Assembly: GCA_934234035.1 (NCBI GenBank)
Contig: CAKQHH010000011.1
Span: 1-52,082, forward strand
Direction of reading: 5' to 3'
DNA length: 52,082 bases
DNA from: an uncultured Clostridia bacterium
GTDB lineage: Bacteria > Bacillota > Clostridia > Peptostreptococcales > Anaerovoracaceae
A model generated the notes under the pieces. The model had not been told where the DNA came from. It worked only from the letters and a program-made list of their open reading frames with translations, and did no database searches. Of this stretch, positions 34,694-41,757 are shown in pieces (positions within the stretch are counted from its first letter, which is position 1; each line of letters starts with the position of its first letter). The position numbers were made by a program, and so were the translations under genes.

Positions 34694-35932
34694 TTACTCT
34701 CCCTTCGCTTCTTTGTTCGCTTCCATGATTTCCGTCAAGCCCTGTACGCGGGTATCGTACTGTGCTTCGGAGAAGTTCCGCGGATCTGCCTGGTCGCCGT
34801 CGAAACTGGTTACCGGAATTCCGCAAGCTTCGCCAATCTGACGGCTCATTTCACTCATGAATCCGCTCCACAGTTTGCAGGAACGGTTGGTATGAACCAG
34901 AAGGCCTTCCACGTTGTTGTCCTTGCAGAGCTTGATTCTCTTGTCTCTGGATTTCTCAAGGTTGATGGCGTTCGGTACGCTGCAGTATGCGGCGATCATC
35001 TCATCGAAGGAGTGATAATCGAAACCGAATGCATCGGCATAAATGGTGGTTACCATGTTGATGCCTCTGTCCCGCAGGCCGTGAGAAGTCGCTCTCAGAT
35101 ACGGCCAGCAAGCGATTCCTTCGAACATCACTCTGTATTTCTCTTCGCCGCGATAGGTGCTGGTGCCGTTCTCGTGGTTTTCTTTGTATTCTTTCAGGAG
35201 CTGCTCCATCGCCTCTCCGGCCGCTTCCTTACCTCTTGCGGTTACCATTACCGCCATGTGGTTGAGAAGGTCAAAGCCGTTGAACGGAGATGGTGTGTAC
35301 TTCGCCTGTGCCGTTGCATCCAGCCATGCTCTGCTGGACCGGCAGCTGAATCCGGTCACTTCCTTGAACCGCTCATCGGACCACTTCAGGTCGAACAGGT
35401 TCTCCAGGGTGTGTACCGCATCCCAGAACTGAGCGGATACGTAATCGATTTCCGCCTGAGAAACTTCGTAATCCGGGTTGAACGGAATGTCCAGAAGAAT
35501 CATCGGGATATTCAGCTCAATAGCCAGGTTTTCGTACCATTTAATCATGCAGTTGCAGATGTTGTTGCAGCAGAGCAGTACATCCGGCATCGCCACATCC
35601 TGCTCCGGACATTCCTTCAGCTTCGCGTACGCCATACTGATTCGAGCATACGCACAGATGTCGTTGGAATATCCATCCGCCTCTGCCACTTCGCACATTC
35701 TTTCGCCGGCACCTCTTGCAGCAATTCCCGCTGCCTGGTTCTCCGGATATGCAGTTGCCAGTCCCAAAGTTTCCGGAATTTCTACCGGGAAGTTACTGGA
35801 TACCCACGCAACCGGTTTTCCTTCCTTCTTCGCCTCGATGGCATCCGCAAATGCATCGGAAGCGATTTTACCGAGTTTGTACTTCGCCGAATTCGGATCC
35901 ACCGGACGGCGGGCTTTCTTTTCCTCTGCCAT
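34694..35932 (-). CDS. hadB: 2-hydroxyacyl-CoA dehydratase, alpha subunit
   Basis: The larger dehydratase subunit, 412 residues, which binds the hydroxyacyl-CoA and the second [4Fe-4S] cluster. Candidate ligand Cys residues lie in VLLCCNNICNC and TNRSCKLWSG. The N-terminus is strongly charged (EEKKARRPVDPNSAKYK). With HadC it forms a heterodimer that produces a ketyl radical after one-electron reduction by HadI. AGGAGG lies just ahead of the ATG. A 73-bp leader separates it from hadI. Homologous to HadB of the leucine pathway and FldB of the phenylalanine pathway; the sequence alone does not separate them. Confidence 0.92.
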   Translation of the reverse strand: MAEEKKARRPVDPNSAKYKLGKIASDAFADAIEAKKEGKPVAWVSSNFPVEIPETLGLATAYPENQAAGIAARGAGERMCEVAEADGYSNDICAYARISMAYAKLKECPEQDVAMPDVLLCCNNICNCMIKWYENLAIELNIPMILLDIPFNPDYEVSQAEIDYVSAQFWDAVHTLENLFDLKWSDERFKEVTGFSCRSSRAWLDATAQAKYTPSPFNGFDLLNHMAVMVTARGKEAAGEAMEQLLKEYKENHENGTSTYRGEEKYRVMFEGIACWPYLRATSHGLRDRGINMVTTIYADAFGFDYHSFDEMIAAYCSVPNAINLEKSRDKRIKLCKDNNVEGLLVHTNRSCKLWSGFMSEMSRQIGEACGIPVTSFDGDQADPRNFSEAQYDTRVQGLTEIMEANKEAKGE

Positions 35933-36005
35933 AAGAACCTCCTGCTTTCTTTCGCAATTCAGTAATGTGTTGTAAAAATAATATTCTCTTCAATAGCTCA
36001 TCCGG

Positions 36006-36782
36006 CTATTTCGTCGCTTGTCGGTATGCGTACAACGCTGCGCCGATTGCACCGAAGTACTGTGCCAGCGGATCCACCGCGATCTCCATGTCCAGGCTTT
36101 CGGACAATGCCCTTCGTACGGCACCGTTCTTTGCCACTCCACCGGACATGCACACCATAGGCGTTACGCCAGCCCTCCTTGCCAGTGCGGACACCCGGGC
36201 TGCCACGCTGCTGCAGATTCCTGCAATCAGATCTTCTCGTTTCACCCCATTTGCCAGCTGGCTGATGACTTCCGATTCAGCGAACACCGTGCAAGTGCTT
36301 GAGATCGAGGCCGGATTGCTGGATTTTGCTGCACAGGCATCAAAGTCGCCAATGTCCATTTGGAGAATCGTTGCCATCACATCCAGAAAACGTCCTGTGC
36401 CTGCCGCACACTTGTCATTCATGACGAAGTTGGACATTCTGCCGCTTTCCGACAAGACGATGACTTTCGCATCCTGTCCTCCGATGTCGATGACGCTTCG
36501 GAGTTCCGGAAAAACGAACCGTCCGCCCAGTCCGTGACAGGTCAGCTCGCTGACCTCGCCGTTGCCGAATTCAAAATTTTTTCTTCCGTATCCGGTTACA
36601 ATCGTTCTTGCAACGTCCTCGGGTGTTATTTCACACTCCTTCAGGACGGTATCCATCGCTTTCTTGGGACTGTCCGTACCCATACCTCCCACAAGGAGAC
36701 TTTTTCCGATGATTTCTTTTCCGTCCCGAAGGAGAATGCATTTCGATGTTGTCGATCCGATATCAATTCCCAGTGTGATCAT
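36006..36782 (-). CDS. hadI: ATP-dependent activator of 2-hydroxyacyl-CoA dehydratase
   Basis: A homodimeric ASKHA-fold ATPase that injects a high-energy electron into the dehydratase. The 258-residue protein opens GIDIGSTTSK, has DIGGQDAK near 110 and GGVAKNGAV near 215. The two Cys that hold the subunit-bridging [4Fe-4S] cluster are seen in NDKCAAGTGRF and SSTCTVFAESE. Only one activator is needed per many dehydratases, and here it is first in the operon, directly behind the promoter. AGGGGTGG precedes the ATG. Confidence 0.95.
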   Translation of the reverse strand: MITLGIDIGSTTSKCILLRDGKEIIGKSLLVGGMGTDSPKKAMDTVLKECEITPEDVARTIVTGYGRKNFEFGNGEVSELTCHGLGGRFVFPELRSVIDIGGQDAKVIVLSESGRMSNFVMNDKCAAGTGRFLDVMATILQMDIGDFDACAAKSSNPASISSTCTVFAESEVISQLANGVKREDLIAGICSSVAARVSALARRAGVTPMVCMSGGVAKNGAVRRALSESLDMEIAVDPLAQYFGAIGAALYAYRQATK

Positions 36783-36823
36783 TTTCCACCCCTGACATTT
36801 TGTGTTTTCTTTAATGCAATTCC

Positions 36824-36851
36824 ATTATACCAACCGTTAATTTTTCGTCAA
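36824..36851 (-). promoter_or_regulatory. Promoter of the had operon
   Basis: On the minus strand TTGACG (36846-36851), 16-bp spacer, TATAAT (36824-36829), giving a start about 35 nt before the hadI ATG. It lies in the 304-bp AT-rich divergent region shared with the LysR gene. Confidence 0.65.
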
Positions 36852-36989
36852 TATCCATCGGCGATTTTGTGAGCGTTTTAACAACTGGTTTTACTTTCAT
36901 TTTGCAAGGAATTCTTTTTATCTAAATTTTCCTTGATTCTAAAGGCTTTCGCCTTGTCAAGTTTTTATCGATATTTTCTATAGACTATC

Positions 36990-37001
36990 TATCGTTTGAT
37001 A
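36990..37001. promoter_or_regulatory. Candidate LysR binding site
   Basis: TATC-GTTT-GATA, a short dyad in the divergent region, 16 bp upstream of the -35 box of the LysR gene. LysR proteins bind such AT-rich dyads, but this match is short. Confidence 0.3.
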
Positions 37002-37016
37002 ATTTTTTTTCATATA

Positions 37017-37045
37017 TTGCATTAATATTCATTGAATTTTATAAT
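37017..37045 (+). promoter_or_regulatory. Promoter of the LysR gene
   Basis: TTGCAT (37017-37022), 17-bp spacer, consensus TATAAT (37040-37045). The start codon is 41 bp downstream with GGAG seven bases before it. Confidence 0.7.
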
Positions 37046-37086
37046 AAAAATAATTCGTTCTAACATCAGATTGATGGAGTTTGCCT

Positions 37087-38037
37087 ATGGATATTAATAA
37101 ATTGAAGGCCTTTGTGGCCGTGTGCAACACCGGAAGTTATACCAAAGTTGCCAAATCATTCGGCTATACCCACGCCGGAATTTCTTACATGATTAAAAGC
37201 TTGGAAGATGAGGTGGGCTTTTCCCTTCTGGAGAAAAAGGGAACCAGTCGGATTCCAACTGCCAATGCCCGAAAAATTCTACCGGACATCCTGAATGTTT
37301 TGGATTCCATGGAACGACTGGAGCATTCCATTGCATTGGGGCGCAGCAGCATGGCGGCGGGACTGAACATTGCCGCCATCGAGTCAGCTTCTATCAAATG
37401 GATTCCGCTGACCATTTCCCGCTTCTCTGCGGAACACCCGGACGTCCCGGTGAATGTTTTTACCGGAGACCCATTTCAGATTAACGGATGGCTTCGAGAC
37501 GACGATGCGGATGTGGGCCTGACGGTTCGCTCCTGGACCGATCCGGATTACAGTTGGACGCCGCTGATTCAGGATCGCTTCTTCGGACTGCTTCCGAAAA
37601 ACGACCCGCATCAGCATTCCGTTTCGGTGCAGGATTTTGAGGACAAATATATTTTCATCCCGAACCCGTACGGAAACCGGGATATCACCAACCTGCTGGA
37701 TAAGTACGATATCTCCTACCAGGTGCCGAACGACAACACCATCAGCATGATGTCGGTGAATGCCAATGTGGCGGTGGGAAGAGGATATTCGATTTCCACC
37801 GGTCTGATGATTGATTCCAACCGGGTGGTGGCGGAAATTCCGGAATTGCAGCCGAAAATCCTGCCGATTGAGCCGGAGACTTACCGGGAAATCGGACTTT
37901 CGAGAAAGAAAAATGCGGGCCGGAGCCCGCTGGTGGATGATTTTATTCGCTGCCTAAGGCAGGTGATTCAGGAATATCCGATTGCGTCGATTGAGGCGGA
38001 AGCGTCGGAAGTTTCAGATTCGGAAGAGGTAGAATAA
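37087..38037 (+). CDS. LysR-family transcriptional regulator, divergent from the had operon
   Basis: The only plus-strand gene, 316 residues. An N-terminal winged helix-turn-helix (about residues 1-60: KLKAFVAVCNTGSYTKVAKSFG, then SYMIKSLEDEVGFSLLEKKG) is followed by a substrate-binding domain (about 90-290). The acidic tail (about 300-316) is short. The start at 37087 is chosen by the GGAG site; an upstream TTG in frame is weaker. Its place back-to-back with hadI is the classic arrangement for a LysR activator of the neighbouring operon, probably responding to a 2-oxo or 2-hydroxy acid. That is inference. Confidence 0.9.
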   Translation: MDINKLKAFVAVCNTGSYTKVAKSFGYTHAGISYMIKSLEDEVGFSLLEKKGTSRIPTANARKILPDILNVLDSMERLEHSIALGRSSMAAGLNIAAIESASIKWIPLTISRFSAEHPDVPVNVFTGDPFQINGWLRDDDADVGLTVRSWTDPDYSWTPLIQDRFFGLLPKNDPHQHSVSVQDFEDKYIFIPNPYGNRDITNLLDKYDISYQVPNDNTISMMSVNANVAVGRGYSISTGLMIDSNRVVAEIPELQPKILPIEPETYREIGLSRKKNAGRSPLVDDFIRCLRQVIQEYPIASIEAEASEVSDSEEVE

Positions 38038-38045
38038 GGTAGATG

Positions 38046-38079
38046 AAAAGGACTTCGCCGACTGCGGTGAAGTCCTTTT
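38046..38079 (+). terminator. Terminator of the LysR gene
   Basis: AAAAGGACTTCGCC and GGTGAAGTCCTTTT pair almost perfectly (one G-U), ending in T5, 9 bp past the stop. Confidence 0.85.
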
Positions 38080-38180
38080 TGGTTTTCGCTTTGATATAAG
38101 TCAAGGTCAAAAGCGAGTTTCTAATTATGTTGTCTAGAATTGACGTGCACAATCTCATATGTCTAGAATTTTAAAGGCAG

Positions 38181-38218
38181 TTCACGCTTTTTGACTGAAA
38201 ATGCGAATTCAGCGTGAA
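38181..38218. repeat. 38-bp inverted-repeat unit C1
   Basis: TTCACGCT and AGCGTGAA at the two ends of a 38-bp segment (with one extra matched base on each side). First of three in the 482-bp gap between the LysR gene and def, which holds no gene. Confidence 0.8.
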
Positions 38219-38275
38219 CGCAATTCGCTGCTTTTGCAAAATTCTAATTTTGGAGTGTTGAATTACCATTGACGA

Positions 38276-38313
38276 TTCACGCCAGAACGCTGATTCCCTC
38301 CAAAAAGCGTGAA
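38276..38313. repeat. 38-bp inverted-repeat unit C2
   Basis: TTCACGC and GCGTGAA ends, 38 bp in all, 95 bp start-to-start from C1. The interior differs from C1 and C3. Confidence 0.8.
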
Positions 38314-38380
38314 CTGCTCTCAACCGGGTGACTTGCACATAGCAAATCCCATGGCAAAACCGTGTATCACAAAAATAATG

Positions 38381-38418
38381 TTCACGCTAATTAGCTTAAT
38401 TGGGAAAAGTAGCGTGAA
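38381..38418. repeat. 38-bp inverted-repeat unit C3
   Basis: TTCACGCT and AGCGTGAA ends, 38 bp in all, 105 bp start-to-start from C2. No promoter or ATPase gene is associated with this group. Confidence 0.8.
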
Positions 38419-38519
38419 GTCGCTCTGAAATTCTAGGCGTATTTCATTGCACCCGCTCGATAAATTCCAATTGTCAAGCAGGCACTTGTGGGAGATACGA
38501 TTATAATCCCCAAGGGAAA

Positions 38520-38930
38520 CTATATGACAATGCCGTTGCAGTGGTCCACTTCGTGCTGGATGATCTGTGCGGTCCAGCCGGTGAAGGCTCTCCGCTGCAG
38601 CTTCCAGTCCATGTCACGGAATTCCACTTCAATGTCTTCATAGCGGGTAGTCTTGCGGACGCCGGTAAGGGACAGGCATCCCTCTTCCGTTTCGAAGGGT
38701 CTCTTTGCCGAGAGGATTCTCGGATTGAACATGACCATATCCACAATGCCCATGTTCACGATGATGATGTTTTTCCGGATGCCAATCATGTTGGCCGCCA
38801 TGCCCACGCATCCATCTCGGTGGGCCCGCAGGGTGTCCATCAAATCCCGGCCGATTGCCACATCTTCTTTCGTTGCCGGCTCCGACTTCTGTCCCAGGAA
38901 AAAGGGATCTTTCATAATTTCACGTACCAT
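38520..38930 (-). CDS. def: Peptide deformylase
   Basis: Removes the formyl group from nascent N-terminal methionine. The short 136-residue form has the three family motifs: GCVGMAANMIG (motif 1, with Asn where many have Gln), EGCLSL with the metal Cys, and QHEVDHCNG with the two His and catalytic Glu. The start at 38930 has AGGAGG a few bases upstream; the frame extends to 38966 into the ybaK gene without a better site. It follows ybaK with an 8-bp gap, so the pair is an operon. No terminator hairpin of normal form was seen after it; the C units come next. The motif-1 Asn is seen in other short clostridial deformylases as far as I recall. Confidence 0.93.
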   Translation of the reverse strand: MVREIMKDPFFLGQKSEPATKEDVAIGRDLMDTLRAHRDGCVGMAANMIGIRKNIIIVNMGIVDMVMFNPRILSAKRPFETEEGCLSLTGVRKTTRYEDIEVEFRDMDWKLQRRAFTGWTAQIIQHEVDHCNGIVI

Positions 38931-38938
38931 CTGTCCTC

Positions 38939-39421
38939 CTATATTTCCACAATTTCCACTTCGCATCCGTTTTCGCGAAGCAGTTCCACCAGGTCATCTC
39001 CTTGCAGCCACACCGTCGCCGTGTTTTCGTTGGGATGAATGCCAATGATGCTGTCTTTGAATTCTGCGTCCAGGTACAGGATAATCGGCGCCCCTTCCAC
39101 GTTCAGCAGCCCCAAAGGCGTCACGGCCCCCGGGGTCAGGTCCATGTATTTTTTCAAATCTTCCGGCGAAGCAAAAGAAAGCGGCCGTAACCCTTGGGCT
39201 TTCCGGAAGTCCTTGAGGTTGACGCGCTTGTCTCCTTTTACCGTGATTAGATAGTAATTCTTTTTCTTGTCGTCCCGGACGAAAAGGTTTTTGGCATCGC
39301 CTTCCGGATAGGGAAGACCCAAGGAGTCCAGCTCCTCCATGTTGTACACCGCCGGGTGCTCCGTGATTTCAAACGGGATGTTGTGATCTTTCAGATATTG
39401 ATAGGTTTCTTGCTTGTTCAT
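38939..39421 (-). CDS. YbaK/ProX-type aminoacyl-tRNA deacylase
   Basis: A free-standing editing enzyme of 160 residues that hydrolyses mischarged tRNA, most likely Ala-tRNA(Pro). Family features: HNIPFEITEHPAVYN at the N-terminus, GDAKNLFVRDDKKKNYYLITVKGDKRVNLK, and GAVTPLGLLN with EFKDSIIGIHPNENTATVWL. It resembles the ProX/PrdX subgroup (prolyl-tRNA synthetase-associated domain) of clostridia. The SD AAGGAG is part of a 35-bp sequence repeated ahead of the YhcG gene. It sits directly behind the Fic gene (24 bp), which appears to be an insertion upstream. Confidence 0.9.
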   Translation of the reverse strand: MNKQETYQYLKDHNIPFEITEHPAVYNMEELDSLGLPYPEGDAKNLFVRDDKKKNYYLITVKGDKRVNLKDFRKAQGLRPLSFASPEDLKKYMDLTPGAVTPLGLLNVEGAPIILYLDAEFKDSIIGIHPNENTATVWLQGDDLVELLRENGCEVEIVEI

Positions 39422-39425
39422 AGTG

Positions 39426-39460
39426 TCACTCCTTGGAATTTCTAATTACTTCTTGAATTT
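39426..39460. repeat. 35-bp direct repeat, left copy (leader of ybaK)
   Basis: 32 of 35 bases match 41699-41733 in the same orientation. It spans the last codons of the Fic gene and the SD of ybaK. The right copy contains the SD of the YhcG gene, so the pair brackets the YhcG-Fic block. Confidence 0.85.
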
Positions 39461-40561
39461 ATACTTTCCTTTTCCGTGACCGGATACCGGCTCGATAATA
39501 TCTGCCTGCATCAGATTGGAAAGCAGCTTGGATGCACCTGAACTTTTCAAATCAAGGAGTTCCATGACTGCACCTCTTCCGAATACTCTATCAAAATCAT
39601 ATTTGTCGAAAAGCCTATGGATATGAACCGTCGTTTTTATCGAAAAGTTTCCACCCTTCTCGGCAAGCACACTTTCAATGTCCACTTTTTTATCTTGAAT
39701 GTCCACTTTAGCGGCTCGAATGTTCACTTTTTCTTTATTCAAAGTTTCACTTATATGAAGATCTCGATTATGAAGTTCATTTTTCTCGTTCAAAAGCAGA
39801 TTTCTGAGAAACGCTTCCAGATACTCTGTTGTTTCGTGAATACCTTTTTGAAGGTTCGTATAGTTTGCACGAACAAGTGCATTTCGGAAATACCACGCAT
39901 TTTCCGCAAAAATATCATTGGTTGCAGAGAAGCCCAGTGTTCTCAAATACTTGATGAAGAACACGGCCGTTGTTCTCGTATTTCCTTCGCCGAAAATATG
40001 GATTTGCCATAACCTCGAGATAAAAACCGCCAGATGATGAATGATTTCATCCATCGACAGCCCTCTATAGCTATAATTCCTCTCCTGTGAGAAATCATAT
40101 TCCAGGGTTGCCATCAGTTCGGAAGCACTGCCGTACATAACAGTTTCTCCATCAAGGATCCACTCTTTCTTTGTAATATTGTAATCTCTAATCTTTCCAG
40201 CGTGTTCGTAAATTCCCTGAAATAGTTTACGGTGAATAGAAATATATTCATTGGGCGAAAACGAGAACGCTGTTTCGGAGAGAATTTCCGCAATACGAGA
40301 AGAAACCTTATCCGCTTCTTCCGTACGTTCCCCATCCATCTGATGCATCGGACGTTCTTCATAGTAGCTGTCGATAAGTTCCTGCGCCTCTTTCATTGTA
40401 ATCTTGCCTTCAATATTTTGAATGGCAGTTTCAATCAAGTATTTAGATGGTTTGAGTCCATCCACCGCCTGAAGTCCGATTGCTGTACTCCAAGCATATC
40501 CCTTGTACGCCTTATCCGGTTCAGATTCTCTCAAATATTCCTTAAACGGGTCTATCCCCAT
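39446..40561 (-). CDS. Fic-domain protein, AMP-transferase type
   Basis: The 371-residue protein has a Fic core with active-site motif HIFGEGNTR near residue 190 (general form HxFxEGNxR), differing from the common HPFxxGNGR at three places. Upstream is SFSPNEYISIHRKLF and YEHAGKIRDYNITKKEW, the usual flap region. The N-terminal stretch QNIEGKITMKEAQELIDSYY resembles the inhibitory helix of VbhA-like antitoxins, fused here to its target; the Ser/Thr of that motif is not evident. The C-terminal third is a charged linker and a winged-helix-like end. The start at 40561 is set by GGAGG. It follows the YhcG gene by 32 bp; together they may be a toxin/defence cassette. Confidence 0.88.
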   Translation of the reverse strand: MGIDPFKEYLRESEPDKAYKGYAWSTAIGLQAVDGLKPSKYLIETAIQNIEGKITMKEAQELIDSYYEERPMHQMDGERTEEADKVSSRIAEILSETAFSFSPNEYISIHRKLFQGIYEHAGKIRDYNITKKEWILDGETVMYGSASELMATLEYDFSQERNYSYRGLSMDEIIHHLAVFISRLWQIHIFGEGNTRTTAVFFIKYLRTLGFSATNDIFAENAWYFRNALVRANYTNLQKGIHETTEYLEAFLRNLLLNEKNELHNRDLHISETLNKEKVNIRAAKVDIQDKKVDIESVLAEKGGNFSIKTTVHIHRLFDKYDFDRVFGRGAVMELLDLKSSGASKLLSNLMQADIIEPVSGHGKGKYKFKK

Positions 40562-40593
40562 ATTCGCCACCTCCCTATCCAATAGGAAATTAA

Positions 40594-41694
40594 TTATTTC
40601 ATTTCCGCTTTTTCACGCTCCTGCTGCTGAAGATAAAACATCGCCTTTTGAGTTTCAATCTCTGCTCTCAGTTCTTCTTTCGTCGGCAGGTATAATTTGT
40701 ACTTGGAAGCAAATAGCTGTTCATTGCCGTGCATAACGGAATAGCGGGCGATATCGTCATCGGTATCGGAGCAAAGTACAATACCGATTGTTGGGTTATC
40801 TCCTTCGCTGCGCTTCAGTTCATCGTACATGCGGATATACATGTCCATCTGCCCTACATCCTGATGCGTGATCTTCTCTGTTTTCAGGTCGATGAGGACA
40901 AAGCATTTCAGTATGTAATTGTAAAACACGAGGTCGATGTAATAGTCCTGCTTCTCCGTATGGATATGCTGCTGTCTTGCCACAAAAGCATATCCCTTTC
41001 CCAGTTCCATCAAGAAATTCTGCAGATTGGAGAGGATGCTTTTCTCCAGGTCGCTCTCGGTAAAATCTGTATTTTGAGCAAACCCTAAGAACTCTGCAAC
41101 CACCGGATTCTTGATAAACTCCAGCTTATCGTTCTGATACGGTGCGGTCAGTTCCTTCATTTCACTTTCTACGAGTTCTTTTTTCTGAGTCTCCAGCATG
41201 CGGTAGTAATACTGTGAAGAAATGTTCCGCTGCAGAGTGCGGACACTCCAAGTCTGTTCTGCGGCCTCCTTTTCATACCAGTCACGAGCGGATTTGTCTT
41301 CTACTTGAAGCAATATTCGATAATGACTCCATGAAAGAATCATTCTAGATTGTTGCCCCAGCGTGGCAACAATCTCCGGAAACATTTTGTAAAACTTCAG
41401 GCACCGGTAAAGAGTACCTCTGTCAAAGCCCTTTCCATAACGGCTTGTCAACTCCTTTGACAGCTTCTTGATAACTTGAAGTCCATATTCAGAACGTTCC
41501 TGTCCACCAAGTTCTTCTTCTGCAATTCGGTATCCCAAAAGCCAGTTTCTTTGAACAAGCGCAACATTGACTGCCTGATACGCCGTTTTTTGTGAGGACT
41601 CGATAATCCCACACATATCCTTTAAGATATCGTCGGTTTTAACAAAACTATCCACAAAATTATTTTGATCGATTTTTTCCGGCTTGTTGTCCAT
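40594..41694 (-). CDS. YhcG-family PD-(D/E)xK nuclease (DUF1016)
   Basis: The 366-residue protein has an N-terminal helical DUF1016_N domain (about 20-190, with LVQRNWLLGYRIAEEE, LSKELTSRYGKGF and LSWSHYRILLQV) and a C-terminal nuclease domain. In the latter, YYIDLVFYNYILKCFVLIDLKT gives the Asp and the D-x-K of the PD-(D/E)xK site. The ends are charged. The family is widespread in defence islands and near restriction systems; its precise target is not known to me. AAGGAG precedes the ATG inside the 35-bp direct repeat. Co-directional with the Fic gene downstream and DUF4143 copy B upstream. Confidence 0.9.
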   Translation of the reverse strand: MDNKPEKIDQNNFVDSFVKTDDILKDMCGIIESSQKTAYQAVNVALVQRNWLLGYRIAEEELGGQERSEYGLQVIKKLSKELTSRYGKGFDRGTLYRCLKFYKMFPEIVATLGQQSRMILSWSHYRILLQVEDKSARDWYEKEAAEQTWSVRTLQRNISSQYYYRMLETQKKELVESEMKELTAPYQNDKLEFIKNPVVAEFLGFAQNTDFTESDLEKSILSNLQNFLMELGKGYAFVARQQHIHTEKQDYYIDLVFYNYILKCFVLIDLKTEKITHQDVGQMDMYIRMYDELKRSEGDNPTIGIVLCSDTDDDIARYSVMHGNEQLFASKYKLYLPTKEELRAEIETQKAMFYLQQQEREKAEMK

Positions 41695-41698
41695 ACCA

Positions 41699-41733
41699 TC
41701 GCTCCTTGGAATTTCTAATTATTTCTTGAGTTT
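41699..41733. repeat. 35-bp direct repeat, right copy (leader of the YhcG gene)
   Basis: Matches 39426-39460 at 32 of 35 bases. On the minus strand, one reading frame just before it gives DDIRIKKLKK and a stop, which looks like the tail of a lost gene. Confidence 0.85.
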
Positions 41734-41757
41734 CTTTATTCGGATGTCATCCTCTTC

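Noticed and set aside
33576..34826. hadC start at 34826
   Set aside because: The extra 45 codons are a shadow of hadB; the ATG at 34691 is coupled to the hadB stop and gives the normal family length.
38181..38418. CRISPR array
   Set aside because: Only three units, interiors not conserved, spacing 95 and 105 bp, and no cas genes; the units are inverted-repeat pairs, not direct repeats.
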